The notes under the pieces were generated by a model. The model ran no database searches. It had not been told where the DNA came from and saw nothing but the letters and a program-made list of their open reading frames with translations. Of a stretch of 64,000 bases of DNA, positions 18,029 to 25,849 are shown in pieces. Source of the stretch: Companilactobacillus bobalius (lineage in GTDB: Bacteria; Bacillota; Bacilli; Lactobacillales; Lactobacillaceae); NCBI RefSeq assembly GCF_009764355.1, contig NZ_LNUA01000059.1, positions 28,818 through 92,817 of the forward strand, written 5' to 3'. Numbering within the stretch: the stretch's first letter is position 1; every line of letters begins with the position of its first letter. Made by a program: the position numbers and the translations under genes.

Positions 18029-18727
18029 ATGCAAAGTATAGACAAAGTAAAGGCCACTGGTTTGGCTAGATTCACATCCCTAGTTTACTTATACACTGGC
18101 TTGGGAATTGCTTTTTGGATGATTTGTGCTCAAGCAATCGCTAAGAACACTGCTTTATCCATGGCCTTATTCCAAGGTATGGCAAATCACCGTATTATTT
18201 CATTAATTTTAATGATCGGTGTTCCAATGGGATTCATCAGTTTATGTAGTCGTTTCGCAACAAAATCTTATTTCTTAACATTTTTAACTTACTTAGGATT
18301 CTTGTTCACACTATCATTTATCGGTGTTCCAATTTTCTACATGTACTCAGCTAAGAGTATTATTCAAACATTAACAGTTACATCGGCTATCTTCGTTGTT
18401 TCAGCTTTTATTGGTTTCGTTACCAAGAAAGATTTAACTAAGTGGAGCCGTACTTTAATGATTGGTCTTATTTCAATCATCGTGGTTGAAGCAATCAACC
18501 TCTTCATTTTCAAGAGTACAGCCTTAATGATGCTCGTTAGTGGAATTATCATCATCCTCTTCTTGTTCTACATTGCTTTTGATTCTCAAAATATCAAACG
18601 TATTTATCAAAGCAATGCCGGATCAGAAAACTTGGGTGCCATCGCCTTGTTAGCTTCCGTTAACTTAGTAATGGACTTCATCAACTTGTTCCTAAGTATC
18701 ATCCAAATTTTTGGTAATAATAACTAA
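18029..18727 (+). CDS. Bax inhibitor-1/YccA-family membrane protein
   Basis: 232 residues from the ATG at 18029, preceded by a perfect AAGGAGGAAAC; an upstream frame to 17987 is untranslated by comparison. Seven hydrophobic segments fill the protein, in the typical BI-1 order. The end FIALLASVNLVMDFIN-like segment (here GAIALLASVNLVMDFINLFL) is the family signature, with the buried Asp that controls ion leak. Family members (YetJ type) are pH-sensitive calcium-leak channels. It is a single gene closed by a strong terminator. Confidence 0.9.
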   Translation: MQSIDKVKATGLARFTSLVYLYTGLGIAFWMICAQAIAKNTALSMALFQGMANHRIISLILMIGVPMGFISLCSRFATKSYFLTFLTYLGFLFTLSFIGVPIFYMYSAKSIIQTLTVTSAIFVVSAFIGFVTKKDLTKWSRTLMIGLISIIVVEAINLFIFKSTALMMLVSGIIIILFLFYIAFDSQNIKRIYQSNAGSENLGAIALLASVNLVMDFINLFLSIIQIFGNNN

Positions 18728-18776
18728 AAAAAGAGATATCGTATTTTACTTAATAAAATATGATATCTCTTTTTTT
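18726..18776. terminator. Bidirectional terminator
   Basis: AAAAAAGAGATATC and its complement, with an extended A/T stem, lie between converging genes and end in T7 on the plus strand. Confidence 0.85.
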
Positions 18777-21402
18777 ATGCATTAATGTAATCTTGACAAA
18801 TACTATCTAAAACTGAATTAGGCAAAATGCCTAATTTATCATCGGAAACATTATTATCTATCAAATATACTTTTTGTAATTTATCTAATCTTTCCGCAAA
18901 ATTTCTAGCCCAACGCCCATTAGAATGTTGGTTTTCTATAGTATCGTTTTCAAAACATTTTTTGACAATTTGCTGTAAATATTGTGAATCAACAGTCCAT
19001 GTCTTAGTGATACGTTTATTGACCATTGTCGAAATTTCATCTTCTGAATAATCTGGAAACATTATTTTCGTTTGAACCCTGGATCTTAATCCTGGATTAG
19101 CATCTAAGAAATGTTCCATATTTTCTGTGTACCCTGCAAAAATCACTACAAACTTATCTCGATAATTCTCTAATGCTGTTATCAATGTTTCAACTGCTTT
19201 CTTCCCAAAGTCATTATCAGAACTATCATCTGTCAATTGATAGGCTTCATCAACAAAGAGAACACCACCCATGGCTTCTTTAATTGCCTTAGTAGTATTA
19301 GCTTCCGTATCACCGATAAACTTTCCAACTAACGTTGATCTTTCTACAGTTTTTACAATTGGTTTTGGCAAAATATCAAGATTATAAAATAATTTTGCAA
19401 CAATTTCTGCTACGGTCGTTTTACCTGTACCTGGATTACCTTCAAATACCATATGATATGACGGCTTGGATAATCCTTTTTCTGCTAGTTTTTCATCAAT
19501 CTGAGCTTCTTTAATTAGATTTGAAACCTCAGTCTTAACATTCTCGAGACCTGTGAGATTATCCAATTCAGCTAACAGTTTTTTAACATTTTCTTGCTTT
19601 TCTTCTTTATTTCCACCAACTAATTTATCCAAATCTTTTTGAGTTATTGTACGCAGATCATCGCTCTTTTCCTCAACGATTCTTTCTCCTGCAATTGACA
19701 ATAATTTATTATTAAAATTACGAACCCAACGTGCATTACTATGATCTATTGAATGCGAATATTGATTAATAACAATATCCATATACTTTTTTTGATATAC
19801 GTTATGCTGCGTATTAATTAAATCTTTATATCCAATCTCAGCTATTTCTTCAGGAGAATAATCCTCAAAATCAAACACATTTGGAATTCTTGATGCTAAT
19901 CCAGGATTCATATTAATAAAGTCCTGCATCTGCTCTGTATATCCAGCAAAGATTATCATAATTTCATTTCGATGATCTTCCATATATTTCAGAATTGTAC
20001 TTATTGCTTCATTACCAAAATCTTGTTTGGATTCTGAATAAAGTGAATATGCCTCATCAATAAATAAAATCCCACCGTTTGCCTTATCAAGTATCGCCTG
20101 AGTATTTTTTGCTGTACCACCAATAATATCAGCCACTAAATCTTTTCTAGAAGCTTCAACAAACTTATCGGTAGAAACAACACCATTTTGATAAAGAATC
20201 TTCCCTAGTAATCTGGCAACAGTTGTCTTACCAGTACCTGGATTACCTAAGAACAAGGAGTGCAAAGTGACCGGTGTCGTTACTAATCCATTATCTTCAC
20301 GTAACTTTTCGAATTTGGCATGATTAATAAATCTCTTTACTTGTTCTTTAACCATCTTTAGACCGTATAAATTATTCAACTGCTCTAAAGCATCATCCTC
20401 TTGTGATTTATTTTCATCATCCGATTCTTCTTTATCTTCTTGGGAATTTTGTTGGGTCTTATTTTCCAATTCAGAATTTTCATTCGACTCAGAGACTTTA
20501 TTATTTGCAACTTGTGCAGTTTTTTCCTTTTCAGCTTCCTCTTTTTCTTTTGCTTCTTCTTGTCGTTTTTCTTCATCTACATTTTCTAGGGTAGCTTTAT
20601 TTTCATCCACATCGGCAGTTGATTGATCATTATATCTGACAACAAACTCGCCTGTACCTGAAGATTCGACCTCATTGATTTTTAATAAACTATCTGAAAG
20701 ATAAGCATAAATATCATTATCAGCTTTTTCAAATTGATTTAGTTTAACAATGGAACCATTTACTTCATAGATAGAATATCGATTTTCATTCGCACCCAAA
20801 AACTGTACATAATCAGCCGATTCAGTGACTGAACTATTATCTAAACAAATACAAATGGTTATTTGAGAATTTGAAATATTTAGTTTTGATTCTTCTAAAT
20901 TAATTACATCTGTAATAGAGCTAGTAAGGGTTATATTTGCATTCTTAGAAGCATAGATCCCGTCCAAAATTTTATCAGCATTTTGATTATTATCGCTATA
21001 AATATTACATGAAATAAACTCTGCTTTGGATTCATCTTCAACATATATCAAAGGATACTTACTTTCATTTTCTACATTCTCAACATTGAATATTGTATTA
21101 GAGCTGCTAAAAGTGCTGTCTTCCTTAACATTTATCCCATTATGTTTAATCGAAGGATGCAATACTAAATTATCCAATTCAAAATGAATCCCTGCATACA
21201 AATAAAAACTAGTATTTAAGACAACTTTCTCAGGGTTATCCGTAATACCCTTGATAATCAGACTTTTGCTTAATTTGTACCCATTCTCAAAATCGTAAGT
21301 TCCTTCTTCAATAAGGATTGTGTCTCCGGACTCAGCCATTTCAAGAGCTTGATCAAAGTGCTTCTTTCCAAATCCACGTCCTACCGTAATAGTATGTTTC
21401 AT
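18775..21402 (-). CDS. Parallel beta-helix protein fused to two CbxX/CfxQ-type AAA+ ATPase domains
   Basis: 875 residues with no signal peptide. Residues 1-260 look like a pectate-lyase-type parallel beta-helix (start VGRGFGKKHFDQALEMAESG, then regular short strands). Residues ~270-340 are a highly charged, disordered linker. AAA+ domain 1 has Walker A GNPGTGKT 386-393, Walker B ILFIDEA 445-451 and arginine-finger segment NPGLASR 499-505. AAA+ domain 2 has Walker A 655-662, Walker B VLFVDEA 714-720 and NPGLRSR 769-775. Both ATP sites look complete. The AAA type is that of CbbX/SpoVK and the EccA ATPases of type VII secretion. No secretion genes are visible here. It lies 13 bases downstream of a small membrane protein gene, a likely operon. 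The function is unknown. Confidence 0.88.
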   Translation of the reverse strand: MKHTITVGRGFGKKHFDQALEMAESGDTILIEEGTYDFENGYKLSKSLIIKGITDNPEKVVLNTSFYLYAGIHFELDNLVLHPSIKHNGINVKEDSTFSSSNTIFNVENVENESKYPLIYVEDESKAEFISCNIYSDNNQNADKILDGIYASKNANITLTSSITDVINLEESKLNISNSQITICICLDNSSVTESADYVQFLGANENRYSIYEVNGSIVKLNQFEKADNDIYAYLSDSLLKINEVESSGTGEFVVRYNDQSTADVDENKATLENVDEEKRQEEAKEKEEAEKEKTAQVANNKVSESNENSELENKTQQNSQEDKEESDDENKSQEDDALEQLNNLYGLKMVKEQVKRFINHAKFEKLREDNGLVTTPVTLHSLFLGNPGTGKTTVARLLGKILYQNGVVSTDKFVEASRKDLVADIIGGTAKNTQAILDKANGGILFIDEAYSLYSESKQDFGNEAISTILKYMEDHRNEIMIIFAGYTEQMQDFINMNPGLASRIPNVFDFEDYSPEEIAEIGYKDLINTQHNVYQKKYMDIVINQYSHSIDHSNARWVRNFNNKLLSIAGERIVEEKSDDLRTITQKDLDKLVGGNKEEKQENVKKLLAELDNLTGLENVKTEVSNLIKEAQIDEKLAEKGLSKPSYHMVFEGNPGTGKTTVAEIVAKLFYNLDILPKPIVKTVERSTLVGKFIGDTEANTTKAIKEAMGGVLFVDEAYQLTDDSSDNDFGKKAVETLITALENYRDKFVVIFAGYTENMEHFLDANPGLRSRVQTKIMFPDYSEDEISTMVNKRITKTWTVDSQYLQQIVKKCFENDTIENQHSNGRWARNFAERLDKLQKVYLIDNNVSDDKLGILPNSVLDSICQDYINA

Positions 21403-21415
21403 AAATAATGCTCCT

Positions 21416-21961
21416 TTATTTATTGGCCTTGTTAACTGTAATAACTATTGATGCAATACCAATAATCCCTAAAAAGTATGAAAAGCCCCAAACAATATAA
21501 TAAAGTGCTAGTTTACTTACATACCAAATAATATTTAACAGCCCAGAGTCAAAATTTGCACCTGATTTAAAATCTGGAGCCAGCCATCTTGCCACTCCAG
21601 TTAAAGAACCTGTGAGATAAACTTGTAATTGTGAAAATAAAATTAACGTGAATGGAAACAAAAGTAAATTCATCGTGTCAAGTAGTCCCCTGCCCGAGCC
21701 AAGAAACATAAAAATTAAAACTGAAGCAACATAACTTATTATCCAAAAAGATACCCCTTGGCTTTTAAAAATCTCTCCTAAACCATTCTTACTTGTTTCA
21801 GACTTTTCGTTTTTTACCCCAACTCCAAAAGACTTCTCTACATGTACATCTTTATCTACTGATTTTTCAGTACTTTTATTTTCAGAAATACTTTCTTTCT
21901 TTTCCTTCTTAATATCAGCACTATTCATACTACCAACACCAAATTTTGGCTTTTCCGTCAT
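21416..21961 (-). CDS. Membrane protein of unknown function, partner of the beta-helix/AAA+ protein
   Basis: 181 residues. The N-terminal ~75 are polar and charged (Lys/Ser/Glu-rich, probably disordered and cytoplasmic). Three or so hydrophobic segments follow (SFWIISYVASVLIFMFLGSG, LLLFPFTLILFSQLQVYL, and a C-terminal pair). AGGGGGATTTAAAC precedes the ATG. The spacing of 13 bases to the AAA+ gene implies co-transcription and perhaps a membrane anchor for it. I do not recognise the family. Confidence 0.75.
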   Translation of the reverse strand: MTEKPKFGVGSMNSADIKKEKKESISENKSTEKSVDKDVHVEKSFGVGVKNEKSETSKNGLGEIFKSQGVSFWIISYVASVLIFMFLGSGRGLLDTMNLLLFPFTLILFSQLQVYLTGSLTGVARWLAPDFKSGANFDSGLLNIIWYVSKLALYYIVWGFSYFLGIIGIASIVITVNKANK

Positions 21962-22089
21962 AGTTTAAATCCCCCTATATTCCCCAATTGAAATTATTGT
22001 CTATTAAATTTATGTTAGTATATCGTTTCTCCCAAAGCAATAATGCCAAGATATTTATTATGATTATTTTCTTCCTGAATTGTCAAACC

Positions 22090-23214
22090 AAGTGCAACAC
22101 TTGTAATTGGTATAGATGCTAGTCAAAGGAAGTCAGTAACTCTTGAGCACACTTATATCCTAGAATCTTTCTAGGACGTTGATTCAAGACATCTTGAATA
22201 CCTTGAATCTCTGTGATAGTAGCAGAACTCATTGAATGATCTTTTGGTAGAAACTCACGTATCAACTGGTTCTGATTCTCATTGGAACCACGTTCCCATG
22301 GTGAATAAGGGTGTGCAAAATACACCTCAGTACCAGTTACTTAGCTCAACTGTGCAAATTCAGAGCCATTATCAAAAGTAACCGTTTTGAAGTGAGATGG
22401 CCCATAGTCGTCAATGACATCCTGAAGTGCCCGTTGACAAGTATCTGAATGATAATTGGGTATCTTAACAATGATCTCATAGTGACTTGCACGATCGGTC
22501 AGAGTCATATCGCAACCCTTTTCCCTTTAACTAGATCACCTTCCCAATGGCCAATCTTCAAACTTTTATTAGCTTCCGGTGGTCGATTTTCAATCGACTG
22601 TCCGAGAATGTGCTTATTCAGTCGAGCATGCTTTCTATACGAACCTCTTACTCGGCGGCGTAGCTTCGCCAGTAGATCACTATTCTTAATCATTAGAAGG
22701 CCAGCATCAATGTATCGATAAACAGTAGGCGTAGATGGATAAGGAAGCTTAGGACGATGTATTTTAAACCAATTAACAAAGCTATCAACACTATGAACAC
22801 GATACTTCTTGCGTAACTCTTCTTGTAGAAGTTCGAAAAACAAAGGTGCTTTCACACGCCAATCTACAGAATGACATGCTTGTCGTCGCTTTTCGTGAAT
22901 CGATTGACCAGTTTCAGCAAAATAAATCACATAAGGTTTTTTGTTTGGACCAATTTGTCTTGTGGAACCACGTTTAATCTCTCGACTAATCGTACTGACA
23001 TTACAGCATAAATACTGGGCAATTTTTCTATACGACCATTTGAGCTTTAAAAGCGTTTCAATAGCTTTATGTTGTACTTCATTGAGTTGTTGGTAATGGC
23101 AAGACATGGTATTCTTAGTTTGGGGCATAAAGACACTCTTTTCTTATTGGTTTGGTCACTTATAAGAATAGGTCTTTATGGCCTTTTTGGTCTAGTTGAT
23201 TAAGTGTTGCACTT
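22090..23214 (-). mobile_element. Degenerate IS30-family insertion sequence
   Basis: The ends carry AAGTGCAACACTT (22090-22102) and its exact reverse complement (23202-23214), with partial match continuing inward. The 1.1-kb length and a transposase of IS30 type fit the family. No short target duplication is evident next to these ends. The copy cannot make a full transposase. Confidence 0.88.
22119..23128 (-). pseudogene. IS30-family transposase, broken by an internal deletion/frameshift and a stop
   Basis: The N-terminal 200 residues are intact: a helix-turn-helix (YRKIAQYLCCNVSTISREIK) and the first DDE region GHWEGDLVKGKR. Near 22510 the frame is lost: the code jumps from KGKRVA into a TGA, and the expected sequence resumes in another frame as MTLTDRASHYEIIV. 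That second part carries TFDNGSEF (second Asp), then hits a TAA at about 22343. The last part holds YFAHPYSPWERGSNENQN with the final Glu. So at least two lesions separate the catalytic residues. Transposition would need help from another copy. Confidence 0.9.
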
Positions 23215-23236
23215 AGATTTTAAATCCGGGTAATTT

Positions 23237-23273
23237 AAAAAGCATAAAACTGAATGACAGTTTTATGCTTTTC
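23237..23273. terminator. Hairpin next to the IS30 end
   Basis: AAAAGCATAAAACTG and its complement form a 15-bp stem with a GAATGA-type loop. It is A-rich on one side and T-rich on the other. Confidence 0.6.
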
Positions 23274-23340
23274 ATTTTTCTTCAAATCAAATTATTTGCA
23301 TATAGATTAATTTGCTAGTAATATCATCATTTCAAAGAAA

Positions 23341-23389
23341 AGACCCGAAAACGTCAGCCCTCATATGCTATGTTTTCGAGTCTTTTTTT
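23341..23389 (-). terminator. Terminator of the first WxL protein gene
   Basis: AGACnCGAAAAC and its complement lie directly after the minus-strand stop codon at 23393, with T-rich sequence following. Confidence 0.75.
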
Positions 23390-23392
23390 GTT

Positions 23393-25651
23393 TTAAACGG
23401 ATTCTGAAAGAACCCAATTCATTTTCCCACTATATTGTCCGCTTGAATTAAACCCAGTAGTCTTCAATAAAATACCATCTGAATCGTTCCAAGATTTTCC
23501 AACATTAGTAACTTGATTCCCGTCAGCACTCTTATAACCGTTAGCAATATTAACAACTGCATCATTTGTTAATGATTGTTCCGAGCCACTAGAATTTTTG
23601 AAAACTAGATTACCATTAAAAGCCGTATCACCATTGTACAAACCTGAAGTTGTAGCTGATAAATGCCAAGGATTGGTCGTTCCATTTTCTCGACCATCAT
23701 TCACAACAATATTCCAATCGCCTTTTCTAGGAACTAGCATTGCAGCTGTCGCTTGATTAATACTGCCAAAAGAGTAATCATCGACTTTCAATGACAAACT
23801 ACCCTTTTTCGTAATAACCACCGTCGATGTAGTTGAAACATTACCGTCAGCATCCTCAACGTAAACTTTTAAAGTATTAGTTGTTTGGGTCAAATCAGCT
23901 GATGGAATATTCAAATTCAATTTACCACTGGCAGCATTACTATCTAATTTAGAAGTAGCCAAGTCCTTGCCGTTCAAATTTTCATGAACTGTGACATCAG
24001 AATTGTTAACAGTACTACCATCAACGTATGAAACAGTTCCAGTAATATTAGCATCATGACTATTATCAACAGTTAAATTACTTTGATCTAAGGCTAAACT
24101 GATAGCTTTGGCCTTTTTGATAGTGAAATCAGGTGTATTAACATCCGTAATCAAATTATCACTGTCAAAATGAGCACTAACCGTTTTAACTTTAGTAGTA
24201 GTTGTGACGTCATTAGCCACCCCATTAACCGTAATCGTAGCTTCAGAAGGTCGATATGTTCCATCCGAACTGACATATAAATCTTTAGCTATACTATGTT
24301 TTAGTCTACCTGTGTCTTTATCAATTTCACTCGCATAGATTGGCTCAGCTTTAGCATCACTGCCATCATTGTAAGTTACATAACCTAATACTTGATTAGC
24401 ATCACCATTTGTAAAAGTAACATTACTTGGGAATGTGATTTGAGCCACATCATTTAACCATTTATTTTCTCCACTATCAAAACGTAGATGGTAATTAAAA
24501 CTCAAACTATCACCAGAATTAACATTTCGATCAGTATCCGTTTCAGAAAATGTTTTGTTTTGCGTATTGTCAGTTATATCCGAAGTAACCGTCCCTTCAA
24601 CAGAAGAAGGAATAGATTCCAATGCAATCAAATTAGGCTCATAAGCTGCACCACTAGTCGCTGTGAAGCCCCACTGCAACTTATTAGACATAGCATTCTT
24701 TCCACCAAATTCAGTCGCATGAACTGGATCACTGGTTGATACTAAAGGTGTATCACTCTTAGATCCATCCAAATTCTTATCATTATACTTATAAGTAATT
24801 CTATACGTAGAAGGATCCCAAGAGACAGTTAAATGATGCCAATTACCATCATGCAATGATGTAATATTTTGAACACCAGAATGATTCATGGAGTAATAAT
24901 TATTAGTATTAAAAAAGCTGGAGGCATCATGTCTAACATAAGTACTAGCATCACCTGGATAACCATAGGCAATATGCTGCCCCGTAATATCACTTTCAGC
25001 ATCAAAATCATCATTCGAAGCATTCGATTTATTAGCATTAGTATCAAATTCCAGAGCCCAGCTATCTTGAATAGCCGTATTAGCAATTGTTTGAGTGGAT
25101 GTGACAGATTTATCAGTATCCATACCCCAGACTCCTAAAGTTTCACCTGTCCCAATTGTTGTACCCTTGTGAGAGAACGATGAAACACCATTAGCTGGGT
25201 TTTGTAATACGAAAGCCATCCCGTCACCAAAAGAATCACCACTATGAATGTGTTGTGATGGTCCAAAATATAACCAACATGACAAGGTCTGTTTATTATT
25301 GATATTAACGTAATTTCCGTTATCAACATTAGACCAGATAGCACCTTCCTGATTGGTGTAATTAGTCATTCTAATTGCCATCAACGGATCATAAGATGTT
25401 CCCGTAGAATGCATTGACGAGTTTTGTAAAATGGCACTATTCTGAGCACTACTACCAAATCCTGAAAAATCACCATGTAAAAATTGTGACTCATTCAATC
25501 CAAGATTATCCGGTGCTTTAGCCAGTCCCTCTCGTGTCTCTGTCATAGAGTCTTGTTGCGATGTACCAGCCTGAACCACTGTTTGTTCACTCTTGATAGC
25601 CAACCCCAATGAAGCCATCAAAAATAGAACCTTTAAAAATTTTTTCCTCAT
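23393..25651 (-). CDS. Secreted L-type lectin-domain protein with C-terminal WxL wall-binding region
   Basis: 752 residues from the ATG at 25651 (AAAGG upstream; the frame extends to 25690 without a ribosome site). It has a signal peptide MRKKFLKVLFLMASLGLAIK, and cleavage near VVQA is likely. Residues ~60-320 resemble a legume-type (L-type) lectin fold, with segments SCWLYFGPSQ, GDGMAFVLQN, LGVWGMD, SWALEFDTNAN and WHHLTVSWDPSTY. A middle region of Ig-like or adhesin repeats follows. The C-terminus has two WxL motifs: WHLSATTSGL, and the final YSGKMNWVLSES. WxL domains bind peptidoglycan non-covalently. It is paralogous to the next gene and probably binds host or microbial glycans. Confidence 0.9.
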   Translation of the reverse strand: MRKKFLKVLFLMASLGLAIKSEQTVVQAGTSQQDSMTETREGLAKAPDNLGLNESQFLHGDFSGFGSSAQNSAILQNSSMHSTGTSYDPLMAIRMTNYTNQEGAIWSNVDNGNYVNINNKQTLSCWLYFGPSQHIHSGDSFGDGMAFVLQNPANGVSSFSHKGTTIGTGETLGVWGMDTDKSVTSTQTIANTAIQDSWALEFDTNANKSNASNDDFDAESDITGQHIAYGYPGDASTYVRHDASSFFNTNNYYSMNHSGVQNITSLHDGNWHHLTVSWDPSTYRITYKYNDKNLDGSKSDTPLVSTSDPVHATEFGGKNAMSNKLQWGFTATSGAAYEPNLIALESIPSSVEGTVTSDITDNTQNKTFSETDTDRNVNSGDSLSFNYHLRFDSGENKWLNDVAQITFPSNVTFTNGDANQVLGYVTYNDGSDAKAEPIYASEIDKDTGRLKHSIAKDLYVSSDGTYRPSEATITVNGVANDVTTTTKVKTVSAHFDSDNLITDVNTPDFTIKKAKAISLALDQSNLTVDNSHDANITGTVSYVDGSTVNNSDVTVHENLNGKDLATSKLDSNAASGKLNLNIPSADLTQTTNTLKVYVEDADGNVSTTSTVVITKKGSLSLKVDDYSFGSINQATAAMLVPRKGDWNIVVNDGRENGTTNPWHLSATTSGLYNGDTAFNGNLVFKNSSGSEQSLTNDAVVNIANGYKSADGNQVTNVGKSWNDSDGILLKTTGFNSSGQYSGKMNWVLSESV

Positions 25652-25790
25652 ACTTACCTTTGTTTCCATTACATAGGAAATGAATCCCATAGTTATTATT
25701 ATTTTTATAAAATTTCCTAATAGCTCAATAGTATATCTAATGAAAATATATTTAAACTAATATCTTTTCATTTATCCGTTTTCATACACA

Positions 25791-25836
25791 AAAAAATCAT
25801 GAATTGAGAGATTTCTCAATAATCATGATTTTTTCT
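25791..25836. terminator. Terminator between the two WxL genes
   Basis: AAATCATGAnTnnTGAGA pairs with its complement across a short loop, flanked by A-run and T-run. It follows the minus-strand stop of the second WxL gene, so the paralogues are probably separate transcripts. Confidence 0.75.
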
Positions 25837-25849
25837 TTAATTATTTTAC

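Noticed and set aside
20385..20594. Lys-rich minus and Leu/Phe-rich plus frames within the AAA+ gene
   Set aside because: They are frame shadows of the acidic, A-rich linker of the beta-helix/AAA+ protein.
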